Assembly (NCBI GenBank): GCA_029249445.1 | Contig: JAQWHI010000005.1 | Span: 1 to 64,000, forward strand | Direction of reading: 5' to 3' | Source of the DNA: Crocinitomicaceae bacterium | Lineage (GTDB): Bacteria > Bacteroidota > Bacteroidia > Flavobacteriales_D > Crocinitomicaceae | Length of the DNA: 64,000 bases | In this document: positions 9,063 through 18,103 of the stretch, piece after piece | Numbering within the stretch: position 1 is the stretch's first letter | How the letters are laid out: every line of letters begins with the position of its first letter | The notes under the pieces: model-generated | Database searches by the model: none | Told to the model about the DNA's origin: nothing | Seen by the model: only the letters and a program-made list of their open reading frames with translations | Made by a program: the position numbers and the translations under genes

Positions 9063-9491
9063 ATGGAAATTCGTTCACCCAAAACAGCTGCAGAATGGAT
9101 TGATTACTATGACCTTCGTTATAGAATTTTGAGGAAACCACTTTTCCAACCTCAAGGAAGTGAAAAAAATGATGGTGATTCCTCCGGAATACACCTTGCA
9201 ATTTACAATAGTGGGAAACTTGTTGCAATCACAAGACTCGATCAAGCTGAAGACTTCATCTCGCAAGTTCGTTTTGTAGCAGTCGAGAGCGGTTGTAAAG
9301 GCAAAGGATACGGAAAAACAATTATGAAACATGCGGAAGAGTTTTCAAAAGCTCAAGGAAACAGAAAAATGATACTTCAAGCGAGAGAAGGTGCAGTAAA
9401 ATTCTATCAGTCGCTCGGATATAAAGTAATAGAAAAAACATATTTACTATTTGGACAGATCCAGCATTATAAAATGGAAAAAAGATATTAG
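9063..9491 (+). CDS. GNAT family N-acetyltransferase
   Basis: This 142-aa single-domain GNAT has the acetyl-CoA pyrophosphate loop CKGKGYGK and the late motif EGAVKFYQSLGYKVIE. Its ATG abuts the stop of the CoA transferase, closing a three-gene operon (cytochrome-like lipoprotein, CoA transferase, GNAT). The N-terminal WIDYYDLRYRILR resembles the ElaA/YitI-like branch. The acceptor is unknown. The 52-bp tandem repeat starts 22 bp after its stop. Confidence 0.85.
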   Translation: MEIRSPKTAAEWIDYYDLRYRILRKPLFQPQGSEKNDGDSSGIHLAIYNSGKLVAITRLDQAEDFISQVRFVAVESGCKGKGYGKTIMKHAEEFSKAQGNRKMILQAREGAVKFYQSLGYKVIEKTYLLFGQIQHYKMEKRY

Positions 9492-9513
9492 CATTATCTA
9501 TTCCGATTCACCA

Positions 9514-9624
9514 CTTTGTCAACCATGAGTAATGGTCTTGGTCACTTTCCGTTCCCGATCAGAGGCTTTGCCAACCATAGATAATGGTCTTGGTCACTTT
9601 CCGTTCCCGATCAGAGGCTTTGCC
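9514..9624. repeat. 52-bp tandem direct repeat, two copies plus start of a third
   Basis: Copy 1 is 9514-9565 and copy 2 is 9566-9617, with a third start (CTTTGCC) at 9618-9624. The copies differ at only four positions (the sixth base and the three loop bases at positions 14-16). Each copy contains a small inverted repeat ACCAT-N5-ATGGT, whose stem is unchanged while the loop differs (GAGTA against AGATA). The right end overlaps the last codons and stop (9611-9613) of the minus-strand 193-aa gene, so copy 1 carries a silent duplicate of that gene end. It lies between two convergent genes. Confidence 0.9.
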
Positions 9625-10192
9625 TCTTCTGGTTCATTTTTATCTGTTTTTCGATGCGTTTGGAAAGTAGCTTGAATAGCAAAGTCGCATCTTTAGTGTC
9701 TAATTTAAGTCCAATTCTTACGGTTTTCCCAAGATATTCGAATTCCAAATGCTCACCGCCGATTATCCATGGAGATTTTTCCCATGCTGCTTGAAACGAT
9801 TTTTCATCAGGGGTATACAATTTCAACTTTGAAACATTCTCCAATAAATAAGGAATAGATTTTCCATATTTCCGAATTGACTTTTTGTAGTACAATGAAG
9901 CTTCATCAATTTTAATTAGCTCTTTCCCCCACATGAACCAAAACCATGAACGTGAAACCTTAAGTGCATAATACAACCAAAACGCTAAAAATATTGATAC
10001 AACAATGTACTCCTGATCGCTTCGTTGCTCTGATGCAAATCCCCAAAAAGATACTGCTATACCAAGCATAAACCACATGGCAACCCATGCACCCATTGCA
10101 CCTTTCATCCAACCAATATCTTTTGCATATATCACTATTGTTGTTTTGGATGCATCGTCCACAAAAGAAATTCTATTTCCTATCCATTTCAT
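9611..10192 (-). CDS. Hypothetical membrane protein (193 aa)
   Basis: I do not recognise this family. Residues 1-28 form a soluble strand-rich start. Two hydrophobic segments follow (about 33-55, with VAMWFMLGIAVSFWGFA, and about 64-82, VVSIFLAFWLYYAL), and the C-terminal half is soluble and resembles the beta-rich cytoplasmic half of PH-like membrane proteins (YLENVSKLKLYTP and YLGKTVRIGLKL). It is Trp-rich. The last five codons lie inside the 52-bp repeat, so the present C-terminus may have been reshaped by that duplication. A terminator of the upstream gene at 10232-10266 implies its own promoter. Confidence 0.7.
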   Translation of the reverse strand: MKWIGNRISFVDDASKTTIVIYAKDIGWMKGAMGAWVAMWFMLGIAVSFWGFASEQRSDQEYIVVSIFLAFWLYYALKVSRSWFWFMWGKELIKIDEASLYYKKSIRKYGKSIPYLLENVSKLKLYTPDEKSFQAAWEKSPWIIGGEHLEFEYLGKTVRIGLKLDTKDATLLFKLLSKRIEKQIKMNQKRQSL

Positions 10193-10231
10193 AGCTACAA
10201 ATGTATCTAATTTTCTGTTTAGATATAAAAA

Positions 10232-10266
10232 GAACGGGCGATTCTCTATTCGAAAATCGCCCGTTC
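10232..10266 (-). terminator. Strong rho-independent terminator after the Omp28-like gene
   Basis: A perfect 12-bp stem (GAACGGGCGATT / AATCGCCCGTTC) with an 11-nt loop is followed on the minus strand by a T-rich run. It starts 21 bp beyond the stop of the minus-strand gene at 10287-12257. Confidence 0.9.
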
Positions 10267-10286
10267 AATTTGAAAAAATAAATCAA

Positions 10287-12257
10287 TTATTCAACTATCA
10301 ATCGCTGTGTCATTACCACACCATTCATAGAAAGTCGAACAAGGTAGACACCAGATTCAAGTGACAATGTATTAATTGGAAGTTTAGACCCAACGGCTAC
10401 ATTCCCATAATTTTTAGATGCGACCTCTTTACCCGCCATATCTATCATCGTAACCAAAACTTCAGAATTATCAAAAGTTGCCTCAATGAATGAAACTTCA
10501 TTCGATGGATTCGGATACATTCTGAACGATGAATTGGTCAATTCTTGAACTCCTGTGTTACTAAAAATAGTCGATTTTCCCGCATTATCGATACGACCAT
10601 TGTTGTCAATTAGCATTCCAATCACATGAATTTTATTTTCATCCCATTCCGCAGGCAAGGTAAATGTAAAAGTCACTGAATGTTGTTCTCCTGAATTTAC
10701 CGTTGCAGGGAAACTATTTGGATCACCATCAAAAGAAGGTTGAATTGCTCGAGCGACATGATCGTAAACCATATCAGCAGCAGGCACAGGACTTGGTAAG
10801 AGCTCATATCCACCCATTTCTCCATTACCTCCTCCCGCATATGCGTTGGCTTGGTCATAACCAGAATCTGTACCAGTAACACCATCCTCTGTTAAAACAC
10901 ATGCAAGTTTCCAGTTGTTATCGGCTACTGATTGAAAATCTGCCTCAACAGTAACCTGTAATTCTCTCGTTTGAGCATCCCAAGTAGAAACGTTCGATAT
11001 TAATGCCGTAGGCGCAGTTTTCAGACGTTCAAAAAAATCTCCATCCATTCCTGAGGGATCAACATCACTTCCTCTATCTACGAGTGCACTCGGGTAACCA
11101 CTAATTAAAGCCCCCAAAGAAGAATCATAATCTGCTACAACCATTGGATCTCCATTGTGCACAGCTATACCTGCCCAATAAGGACCAAATTCATTCTCAA
11201 AGCGATCCATAAATACGGTTCCTCTCACGCACCATGGACACCACGTCCCGGTTCCCTCTTCGCCAACCACAACTTTTCCTGGTGCAGGTATTACGTGATC
11301 TGCAATTAAACATGCATCATCATCAGTAGCATCTCCATCACTCCCACCATTTACATTTGATACTGTCGCTGTAGCATTGTGAACTCCAGGGAATATCTCC
11401 AGTGGTGTTGAATATACTACGTCATATGTTTGTCCTGCCAATACATTTACACCAGAAACAGATTCCGTATATGTATAGCCATAAATATCAATAGAAACGT
11501 CAAATGAAGTGAGTGGCTCACTTCCTGCGTTTGAAACTGTAACTGTTGGCGACTTAAAAGTTCCTGCAATCCTTCCTCCCAAACTAAATCCGGCAACAGA
11601 AGCATTTAATTCTGCAGGAGTGTACGATGTATGATCATACATTACGTCATCGACAAAAAATTCACTCGTTTCGAGTGGAAATAAATCTAATGAAGCAACG
11701 TTATTGATTGAATTCGCCCAAACACCAAAGCACTCGCCATCTGCGGAAGCTTGCCATCTTCCAGTTGAAAGGTTTGCTTCTATTCTCAAGGTAACCCATT
11801 GCTCTTCAGTATATGAGCCAACAGCTAAACTCGAGCTAACTCCATCATCAATTGTGATTTCTCCATTTGCAAAATTGCAATTCATTGCCCAAGTCGTCCC
11901 AGGTGCTGATGTTCCTTGAAAATTAAAATAACCTGTTTTTCCTGACTTAATGAAAAACGCAGATTCGTAAGTAAAAACTCCATCGTTGTATTGCTGACCA
12001 AAATCAAGAATTACATCTTGTGGACCACCACCAGATTGACCCAAGAAATAGAGTGAATGCACACCGCTATTGGCCTCAACATCTGTTGTTTGAACATCTT
12101 CTGAACCTCCCTCTGTACCGCTCCAAGTAGTCCAATCAGAAGAATTTGAACCAATGTAATCACCCAAGCCATACCCTTCGAAATCATCTGTAAATAGCTG
12201 CGAATTTGAGAAAAACGAAACCATCAAAGTCGAAACAAATAAAATATTTTTTTTCAT
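10287..12257 (-). CDS. Omp28-related T9SS type A cargo with thioredoxin-like CPWC
   Basis: The 656-aa protein is secreted. It has a signal peptide (MKKNILFVSTLMVSFFSNS), a lectin/jelly-roll-like N-terminal half (about 25-205), a CARDB-like beta domain (about 220-310), and an Omp28-related thioredoxin-like domain beginning near 325 with EEGTGTWCPWCVRG, which holds a CxxC pair. The C-terminal 75 residues are a T9SS type A sorting domain (FRMYPNPSNEVSFIEA to GVYLVRLSMNGVVMTQRLIVE). It is expected to reach the cell surface by T9SS. Whether CPWC is redox active is unknown. It ends in a strong terminator. Confidence 0.85.
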   Translation of the reverse strand: MKKNILFVSTLMVSFFSNSQLFTDDFEGYGLGDYIGSNSSDWTTWSGTEGGSEDVQTTDVEANSGVHSLYFLGQSGGGPQDVILDFGQQYNDGVFTYESAFFIKSGKTGYFNFQGTSAPGTTWAMNCNFANGEITIDDGVSSSLAVGSYTEEQWVTLRIEANLSTGRWQASADGECFGVWANSINNVASLDLFPLETSEFFVDDVMYDHTSYTPAELNASVAGFSLGGRIAGTFKSPTVTVSNAGSEPLTSFDVSIDIYGYTYTESVSGVNVLAGQTYDVVYSTPLEIFPGVHNATATVSNVNGGSDGDATDDDACLIADHVIPAPGKVVVGEEGTGTWCPWCVRGTVFMDRFENEFGPYWAGIAVHNGDPMVVADYDSSLGALISGYPSALVDRGSDVDPSGMDGDFFERLKTAPTALISNVSTWDAQTRELQVTVEADFQSVADNNWKLACVLTEDGVTGTDSGYDQANAYAGGGNGEMGGYELLPSPVPAADMVYDHVARAIQPSFDGDPNSFPATVNSGEQHSVTFTFTLPAEWDENKIHVIGMLIDNNGRIDNAGKSTIFSNTGVQELTNSSFRMYPNPSNEVSFIEATFDNSEVLVTMIDMAGKEVASKNYGNVAVGSKLPINTLSLESGVYLVRLSMNGVVMTQRLIVE

Positions 12258-12335
12258 AATTTAAGTTAAAAAGTTGACTAAACTTAGACAATTAAAATTT
12301 AATTAAAGTGACAAAATTTATCTATTCTTAAAGTG

Positions 12336-13415
12336 CTAACGAATATATTTGAAGTCTTGATTGTTCTCAATGCTCAAAATTGAGTGATAGATGAGACGAA
12401 TTGCATTTTCAACATCCTCTTTTCTACACATTTCGACAGTAGTATGCATGTACCTTAACGGCAAAGATATAAGTGCACTTGGAACGCCTTCATTTGAATA
12501 GGCAAATGCATCGGTATCTGTTCCGGTAGCCCTTGAGGCCGCTGCACGTTGAAAAGGAATCTTGTTTTCATCTGCTATTTTAATAATTTGATTCAAAAGA
12601 TTGTTCTGAACAGCTGGCCCGTATGTCAATACAGGACCACTACCCGACTTTAAATCACCTTGAGTGATTTTATCAATCATTGGAGTGTTTGTATCATGAC
12701 AAACATCAGTAACAATTGCTACGTTGGGCTTAATTTTTTGAGCAATCATTTGCGCACCTCGAAGTCCTACTTCCTCCTGAACAGCATTGACGATGTATAG
12801 ACCAAAAGGCAGATCAATCCTATTCTCATGAAGTAAACGCACAACTTCAGCAATCATAAAACCACCCATTCGATTGTCCAAAGCACGACCGCAATATCTA
12901 TTCTTATTTAAGATCATAAATTCGTCCTCAAAGGTCACAACACAACCAACATGAATGCCGAGTGCTTCAATTTCTTCCTTTGATGAACACCCAGCATCAA
13001 GACAAATATTTTTTAGGCTCGGTGCGCTGTCTTTCCCCTGTCTTGTGTGGATTGCAGGCCAGCCAAAAACCGCGGGAACCAAACCTTTACTCGTATGAAT
13101 TTGTACTCGTTTGGAAGGAGCAATCATATGATCAGAACCTCCATTTTTTCTCAGGTAGATAAACCCATCTGAAGTGATGTAGTGAACAAACCATGAAATT
13201 TCATCGGCATGTGCCTCAATTACAACTTTGTATTTTGCTTTTGGATTGATAACTCCAACTACAGTTCCATAAATATCAGTAAAGTATTCGTCAACAAATG
13301 GAGAAATGTAATCCAACCACATTTTTTGTCCTGCATACTCAAATCCTGTTGGGGAATAATTGTTCAGGTATCTTTCTAGAAATTTTTGTGACTTTGAATT
13401 AATTACTTTTTTCAT
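12336..13415 (-). CDS. M42 family metallo-aminopeptidase
   Basis: This 359-aa cytoplasmic protein belongs to the M42 (glutamyl/tetrahedral aminopeptidase, FrvX) family, a dinuclear zinc peptidase that trims peptides. Visible ligand motifs are IEAHADEI (His and Asp), GRALDNRMGG (bridging Asp), NAVQEEVGLRGA (catalytic Glu and Glu ligand), TDVCHDT (Asp ligand) and the late RYMHTTVEM (His ligand). All are intact. It sits alone between two secreted-protein genes, with 68 bp to the upstream gene and no clear terminator. Confidence 0.9.
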   Translation of the reverse strand: MKKVINSKSQKFLERYLNNYSPTGFEYAGQKMWLDYISPFVDEYFTDIYGTVVGVINPKAKYKVVIEAHADEISWFVHYITSDGFIYLRKNGGSDHMIAPSKRVQIHTSKGLVPAVFGWPAIHTRQGKDSAPSLKNICLDAGCSSKEEIEALGIHVGCVVTFEDEFMILNKNRYCGRALDNRMGGFMIAEVVRLLHENRIDLPFGLYIVNAVQEEVGLRGAQMIAQKIKPNVAIVTDVCHDTNTPMIDKITQGDLKSGSGPVLTYGPAVQNNLLNQIIKIADENKIPFQRAAASRATGTDTDAFAYSNEGVPSALISLPLRYMHTTVEMCRKEDVENAIRLIYHSILSIENNQDFKYIR

Positions 13416-13483
13416 GACAGAATTGGATTAAAGAACAAAGAACAACTTTTTTTTCAATTATAAACCAAAAATTCAAAAGCAGA

Positions 13484-16400
13484 TTATTTTAGAACTGTAA
13501 TATTCCCTTTTACAATATCCTCATCTCCACCAATGCATGTGACCTCAAGGTAATAATCGTATACATCCGGATCCAACTTTTTACCCCGGAATGTACCATC
13601 CCATCCAGTAGCTCTGTCAAATGATTCAAAAACCATTTCTCCCCATCGATTAAATATACGGAAAGTCATCTTCTCAACAAAAGCTCCACGGACGTACAGT
13701 ATATCATTTTCACCATCCCCATTTGGTGAGAATGCATTAGGGATATAGAGGTAAGGATCACTACAAATAAAATCAAAGGTTACTACTTGAACGGTGTCTT
13801 GTTTGGCACAAATACCATCCGAAACCGTCAAGGTATAGATTGTTGTTTGATCAATAACAGCCTCCGTATTTTGGGCACTTATATTAACTACACCATCACC
13901 TGGAGACCATTCATATGAGGAGTAACCCGAAGGGCTGCCAATAAGATCAACAGTTGTTCCTTGTGGCACAAGGTATTCAGATGCAGAGGCTACAATTGAA
14001 CTGTCGGGAATACTTCCAACAAAAATCTGAATAGAATCTTCTACAATACAACCCGATGAAGAAGAAGCAGTCATGTAAATAAATTGGGTGGTCGTCGGAG
14101 CAACAGTAATTTGATTTGAAGATGATGGAGCAACCAAAACCGAATCTGGCGTCCAATTGTATGTAAACGAAATGTTCTGATTTTGATTAAATGCAGTAAT
14201 TATTGTCTGATCACCTACACAAATAGAATCGTTCGCCGACAAAACTATGTTTGAACCTATGAAGGTAACCACAACACTATCGATCGAGGAGCAACCGATA
14301 TTACTTGCAAAAACATAATATGTGGCTGGAGTATCAGGTGTAAAATTCCATACCGAATCACTCAGATTTGCATTCAATGTATCAGAAAAATCACTATTGC
14401 TAGACCAAATATAAGTTGTCGCTGAATTGTTTGTGAAAGCAATGAAATCAATAGGTGTCGGTACACACAGTTCTTGATCTACTATGGTTGTTAATTCTAA
14501 CGAATCTGTTACCGTAATCGTAATTTGTGCTGTATCCGTTAACAAGCATATGCTATCAGTTACGTATAGGAAAATGTCATATATACCTACAGAATCAAAT
14601 GTTACTGTAGGTTCAAAAACAATCGATGTTGTATCTCCATTCCCAAAGTCCCATAAATACGAGTCAGAATCCGAGGAGAAATTATCAAATTCGACCTCAA
14701 AAGGCAGACAACCCAAATTGTCATCAATTGTAAATTCGGCATTGGGAATAATTTCAAAATCAAATTTAAAAACCAAATTATTACAATTTCCGGCGTCATT
14801 GGTTGAAGACCAAGCTCCAGGTGTTGTAGTAAAATCCTCAAATCCTCCACATCCTCCACAAACGGATTGGTAAACAACTCCCTGTTCATCAAACCTTGAA
14901 GTTCCGCCATCCACATGCTCTCCTGCTTGTCCGCCGCCAATATAAGTACCATACAATGTGTCTGCGAAATCTCGTTCAATGACTAACAGATAAAAATCAG
15001 GCGTCGTTGTTGACGACTGAAAGGCATCGGTTGTTATTGGCATACCATTGGCTGGAACAGAACCTGTGAGCGACTTGCCCCACCCAGAGATGTATATATT
15101 TCCGCAAATATCTACGAGGAAAGCAGAAGGGGAAATGTCCATCGAAGGGTTTCCACTCCCAAAAACGGTGGCATTTTCGACTGTTACCAATGTTGAATCG
15201 AACCGAATTAGAAATTGGCTACTTCCTGGGTTCACATATGGCGAATTGATTACAGGAAACATTCCATTCTGAGATTGTCCTACCAAATAAATTTGATTGA
15301 CCCGATCAACTTCTACAAAAAAAGCTTGGTCGTAATTAGCCGTGCCAACATATGATCCGCCAAGAATTGAACTTCCATCCGCTGGCAATTTGACAACAAA
15401 ACCATCTGCTTTGCCTCCACCATAGGTAGTTTGCCATCCCGACATTCCAGACAAATCATTGGAAGCTGTGCCGCCGCCAAAAATTACATTATCAGTAACA
15501 TCAACTTTTACAGAATAACATGCGTCATTGTTGGAACCACCAAAATAACTCGACCAAAGTAAAGTCGATAAATCGGTTGAAAGTTTAAAAATAACACCAT
15601 CTTGTTTCCCTGCATTCGTAGGTTGAAATGCGTTTGAAATAGGAAAGTCGTTTGATCTCGTACAAGAAGCCACAATGACATTGTTATTTACATCAAGCAT
15701 AATTTCACCCCGAAATTGATCTCCATAATTTGTAACTAGAGAATCAGTAAGTGCACTATTGGTGTTGTAATTTACGCCATCATTACCTGATCCACCAACA
15801 TATGTAGACCCTATCAAATTGAGACCATCCGCGCTCAATTTACTAACAAAGATATCTGTACCATTCGAGTAGTGATGCACCCCATTGCTTGTAAAATTTA
15901 AAGGGACCCCACCACCTGAATGAACTCCTGAATATCCATTTTGAAAGGGAAAATCAGAACTTGAGGTTGCTCCATAGAGATAGACATTATCCAACGTGTC
16001 ACATATCAAACTGTGAACTGTTTCTGTTCCCTGAGTGTCATCACCTCCGCCCAAAAAACAAGTCCAAAGCATATTAACTCCATCATCCGAGTATTTTGAG
16101 ACAAAAACATCAGTTACGCCATAGGTTCCTAGAGGATCATTTGCGACCGGCATAACATTCGTAATTGTTGTTGTTGTATTCCATGAAGGTGCTGGGGTAG
16201 GATATGCATTGCCGAATACGATTCCTCCCGAATATGCAGAACCATCATAACCATAAGTTGCTGTCATACCAAAATTGTCAGAAGGGGAACCACTGTAGGT
16301 AGCAAACACAAGAACTGGATCTATCACAAGTGTAACATTCGGATTGTATTCACCGAGTTCAAAAGTAAGTTTAGCACCTTCTAATTTATAAGTGCAATCA

Positions 16401-17050
16401 ACCTCCCGTATGGTACCATTAACGATTTGATATACGTATGGCTTTTGCTCAATTATTTCTCCCAAATCCGATATAACAATTAAATTCCCCTTTCTGTCCA
16501 AACGTATATCATGATGCCCATTGTATTCCATAGAGATTGCACCAGGATCAATATTGGGGTGAACATGAAATTCATACTTTAACTGAAGTTCATTTTCTAT
16601 AAGCTTTAAATCAATTCCGTCATACAAATCATGCAATACAGCCTCGCCATAACCATGCACCCCGCTTGCCCATTTTGACGGATCATTCCCAATGTAATAG
16701 TTGTAATATGCTGAAGTAGGTTCAGCCAAATCAATGGTCTTGACTTCATTTGCACCCCAGAACAACAATTCAATATAACGCTCTTTAGCAAGAGCAGATT
16801 GATTTCTTCGCGACTGAACGCCATGATTCAAACCTGCATCTGTAAAATCTTGCAACTGAAACAAAAAACGTCCTTGTTCAACCCATAAATTTCCCGAATT
16901 TAATCTGGATTTAAAGAGAACACTTTCATTCCACTGCCCTTTGTTTTCAATAAATGCATGATGAATCGAATGGTTGTGAGATATATCTTGAGACAATGAA
17001 CAGAACCCAATCAATAGAAATAGCAACGCCAATGTAATCCTGTTCTTCAT
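13484..17050 (-). CDS. Large T9SS type B adhesin with SBBP repeats and PKD domain
   Basis: From the ATG at 17050 the product is 1188 aa. An in-frame ATG four codons earlier gives a poorer signal-peptide start. Order: signal peptide (MKNRITLALLFLLIGFCSLS); N-terminal DUF7948-like domain opening with FIENKGQWNESVLFKS; SBBP beta-propeller repeats (about 265-760, recurring DVFVSKYS and SSYFGGSNNDAC-type units); a PKD domain (about 785-865, LWDFGNGDTTS); further Ig-like modules; and a canonical type B C-terminal domain (YIPNAFSPNGDGENDILYV, FRIFNRWGEMVFES, GWDGTFRGK). It is an exported surface adhesin of the SprB-like class, expected to depend on a PorP/SprF protein. Confidence 0.9.
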   Translation of the reverse strand: MKNRITLALLFLLIGFCSLSQDISHNHSIHHAFIENKGQWNESVLFKSRLNSGNLWVEQGRFLFQLQDFTDAGLNHGVQSRRNQSALAKERYIELLFWGANEVKTIDLAEPTSAYYNYYIGNDPSKWASGVHGYGEAVLHDLYDGIDLKLIENELQLKYEFHVHPNIDPGAISMEYNGHHDIRLDRKGNLIVISDLGEIIEQKPYVYQIVNGTIREVDCTYKLEGAKLTFELGEYNPNVTLVIDPVLVFATYSGSPSDNFGMTATYGYDGSAYSGGIVFGNAYPTPAPSWNTTTTITNVMPVANDPLGTYGVTDVFVSKYSDDGVNMLWTCFLGGGDDTQGTETVHSLICDTLDNVYLYGATSSSDFPFQNGYSGVHSGGGVPLNFTSNGVHHYSNGTDIFVSKLSADGLNLIGSTYVGGSGNDGVNYNTNSALTDSLVTNYGDQFRGEIMLDVNNNVIVASCTRSNDFPISNAFQPTNAGKQDGVIFKLSTDLSTLLWSSYFGGSNNDACYSVKVDVTDNVIFGGGTASNDLSGMSGWQTTYGGGKADGFVVKLPADGSSILGGSYVGTANYDQAFFVEVDRVNQIYLVGQSQNGMFPVINSPYVNPGSSQFLIRFDSTLVTVENATVFGSGNPSMDISPSAFLVDICGNIYISGWGKSLTGSVPANGMPITTDAFQSSTTTPDFYLLVIERDFADTLYGTYIGGGQAGEHVDGGTSRFDEQGVVYQSVCGGCGGFEDFTTTPGAWSSTNDAGNCNNLVFKFDFEIIPNAEFTIDDNLGCLPFEVEFDNFSSDSDSYLWDFGNGDTTSIVFEPTVTFDSVGIYDIFLYVTDSICLLTDTAQITITVTDSLELTTIVDQELCVPTPIDFIAFTNNSATTYIWSSNSDFSDTLNANLSDSVWNFTPDTPATYYVFASNIGCSSIDSVVVTFIGSNIVLSANDSICVGDQTIITAFNQNQNISFTYNWTPDSVLVAPSSSNQITVAPTTTQFIYMTASSSSGCIVEDSIQIFVGSIPDSSIVASASEYLVPQGTTVDLIGSPSGYSSYEWSPGDGVVNISAQNTEAVIDQTTIYTLTVSDGICAKQDTVQVVTFDFICSDPYLYIPNAFSPNGDGENDILYVRGAFVEKMTFRIFNRWGEMVFESFDRATGWDGTFRGKKLDPDVYDYYLEVTCIGGDEDIVKGNITVLK

Positions 17051-17125
17051 AGTATAAAGCAATAATCGAAATTACGGATTTAAAGATAAGACACCAAAAT
17101 TGGACAAGAAGTTTGCTGAAAGCCG

Positions 17126-17133
17126 TATTTTTG
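17126..17133 (+). promoter_or_regulatory. Candidate -7 box for the NMO-like gene
   Basis: TATTTTTG fits TAnnTTTG and lies 16 bp before the ATG at 17150. A TTG at 17100-17102 is 23 bp upstream, at the long end of the accepted spacing. This is weak support only. Confidence 0.35.
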
Positions 17134-17149
17134 ATTCAACAAAACAACT

Positions 17150-18103
17150 ATGATGAATCGAATTACGGAATTGTTCTCAATTAAATTTCCATTAATCCAA
17201 GCAGGGATGATTTGGTGTTCTGATTGGAAACTTGCATCTGCTGTATCCAATTCTGGTGGTTTAGGAATTATTGGTTCTGGATCAATGTACCCCGAGGTTT
17301 TGGACGCACAAATCATTAAATGCAAAAATGCGACGAGCAAACCATTTGCCGTAAACCTGCCAATGTTATACCCCGATATTGATAAACATATCGCCACCAT
17401 AATCAAACACAATGTACCTATCGTTTTCACATCGGCAGGGAATCCGAAGACGTGGACGAAACACTTAAAGGATCATGGAATTATAGTCGTACATGTAGTT
17501 TCAAGTTTGAAGTTTGCCCTAAAAGCCCAGGATGCTGGAGTTGATGCAATAGTAGCAGAAGGATTTGAAGCCGGAGGACACAATGGTAGAGACGAAACAA
17601 CAACATTGTGTCTATTACCAATGATTGCGGGTGCTTTAAAAATTCCATTAATTGCTGCAGGCGGCATTGGTACAGGAAGAGGAATGCTCGCTGCTATGAA
17701 TCTGGGTGCAGATGGCGTTCAAATTGGAAGTCGTTTCGTTGCTTCAAGCGAGTCAAGTGCACATGAAAAATTTAAAAATCGCGTAGTGGAGGCAAAAGAA
17801 GGAGACACAGAACTTACCTTAAAAGAGATCACTCCGGTTCGACTCATAAAAAATGATTTTTATTTTCAACTGAAAGAAGCCTATTCGAAGGGGGCAACAA
17901 CAGATGAACTCAAACAATTACTCGGGCGTGGGCGTGCAAAGAAGGGAATGTTTGAAGGGGATATGGAAGATGGAGAATTAGAAATTGGTCAGATCTCTGG
18001 TTTGATTGAAAAAGTGCAACCGGCAGCAGAAATTATTGAGGAAATACTGAGTGAATATTCCAAAGCACTTGAAGAACAGAAGACAAAGAAATTCAAATTC
18101 TAG
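17150..18103 (+). CDS. Nitronate monooxygenase-like FMN enzyme
   Basis: This 317-aa protein is a TIM-barrel flavoprotein of the nitronate monooxygenase / FabK-like family. Typical parts are the N-terminal FPLIQAGMIW, NSGGLGIIGSG, the EGFEAGGHNG segment with the catalytic-type histidine, the FMN-phosphate loop IAAGGIGTGRG and GADGVQIGSRFVAS. It could oxidise alkyl nitronates (for example propionate 3-nitronate) or act on another small substrate, since the family is functionally mixed. Its stop codon touches the start of the first M16 gene, suggesting cotranscription without an evident biochemical link. Confidence 0.85.
   Translation: MMNRITELFSIKFPLIQAGMIWCSDWKLASAVSNSGGLGIIGSGSMYPEVLDAQIIKCKNATSKPFAVNLPMLYPDIDKHIATIIKHNVPIVFTSAGNPKTWTKHLKDHGIIVVHVVSSLKFALKAQDAGVDAIVAEGFEAGGHNGRDETTTLCLLPMIAGALKIPLIAAGGIGTGRGMLAAMNLGADGVQIGSRFVASSESSAHEKFKNRVVEAKEGDTELTLKEITPVRLIKNDFYFQLKEAYSKGATTDELKQLLGRGRAKKGMFEGDMEDGELEIGQISGLIEKVQPAAEIIEEILSEYSKALEEQKTKKFKF

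Noticed and set aside
9514-9617. CRISPR-like repeat
   Set aside because: The two 52-bp units are directly adjacent with no spacers and no cas genes nearby.
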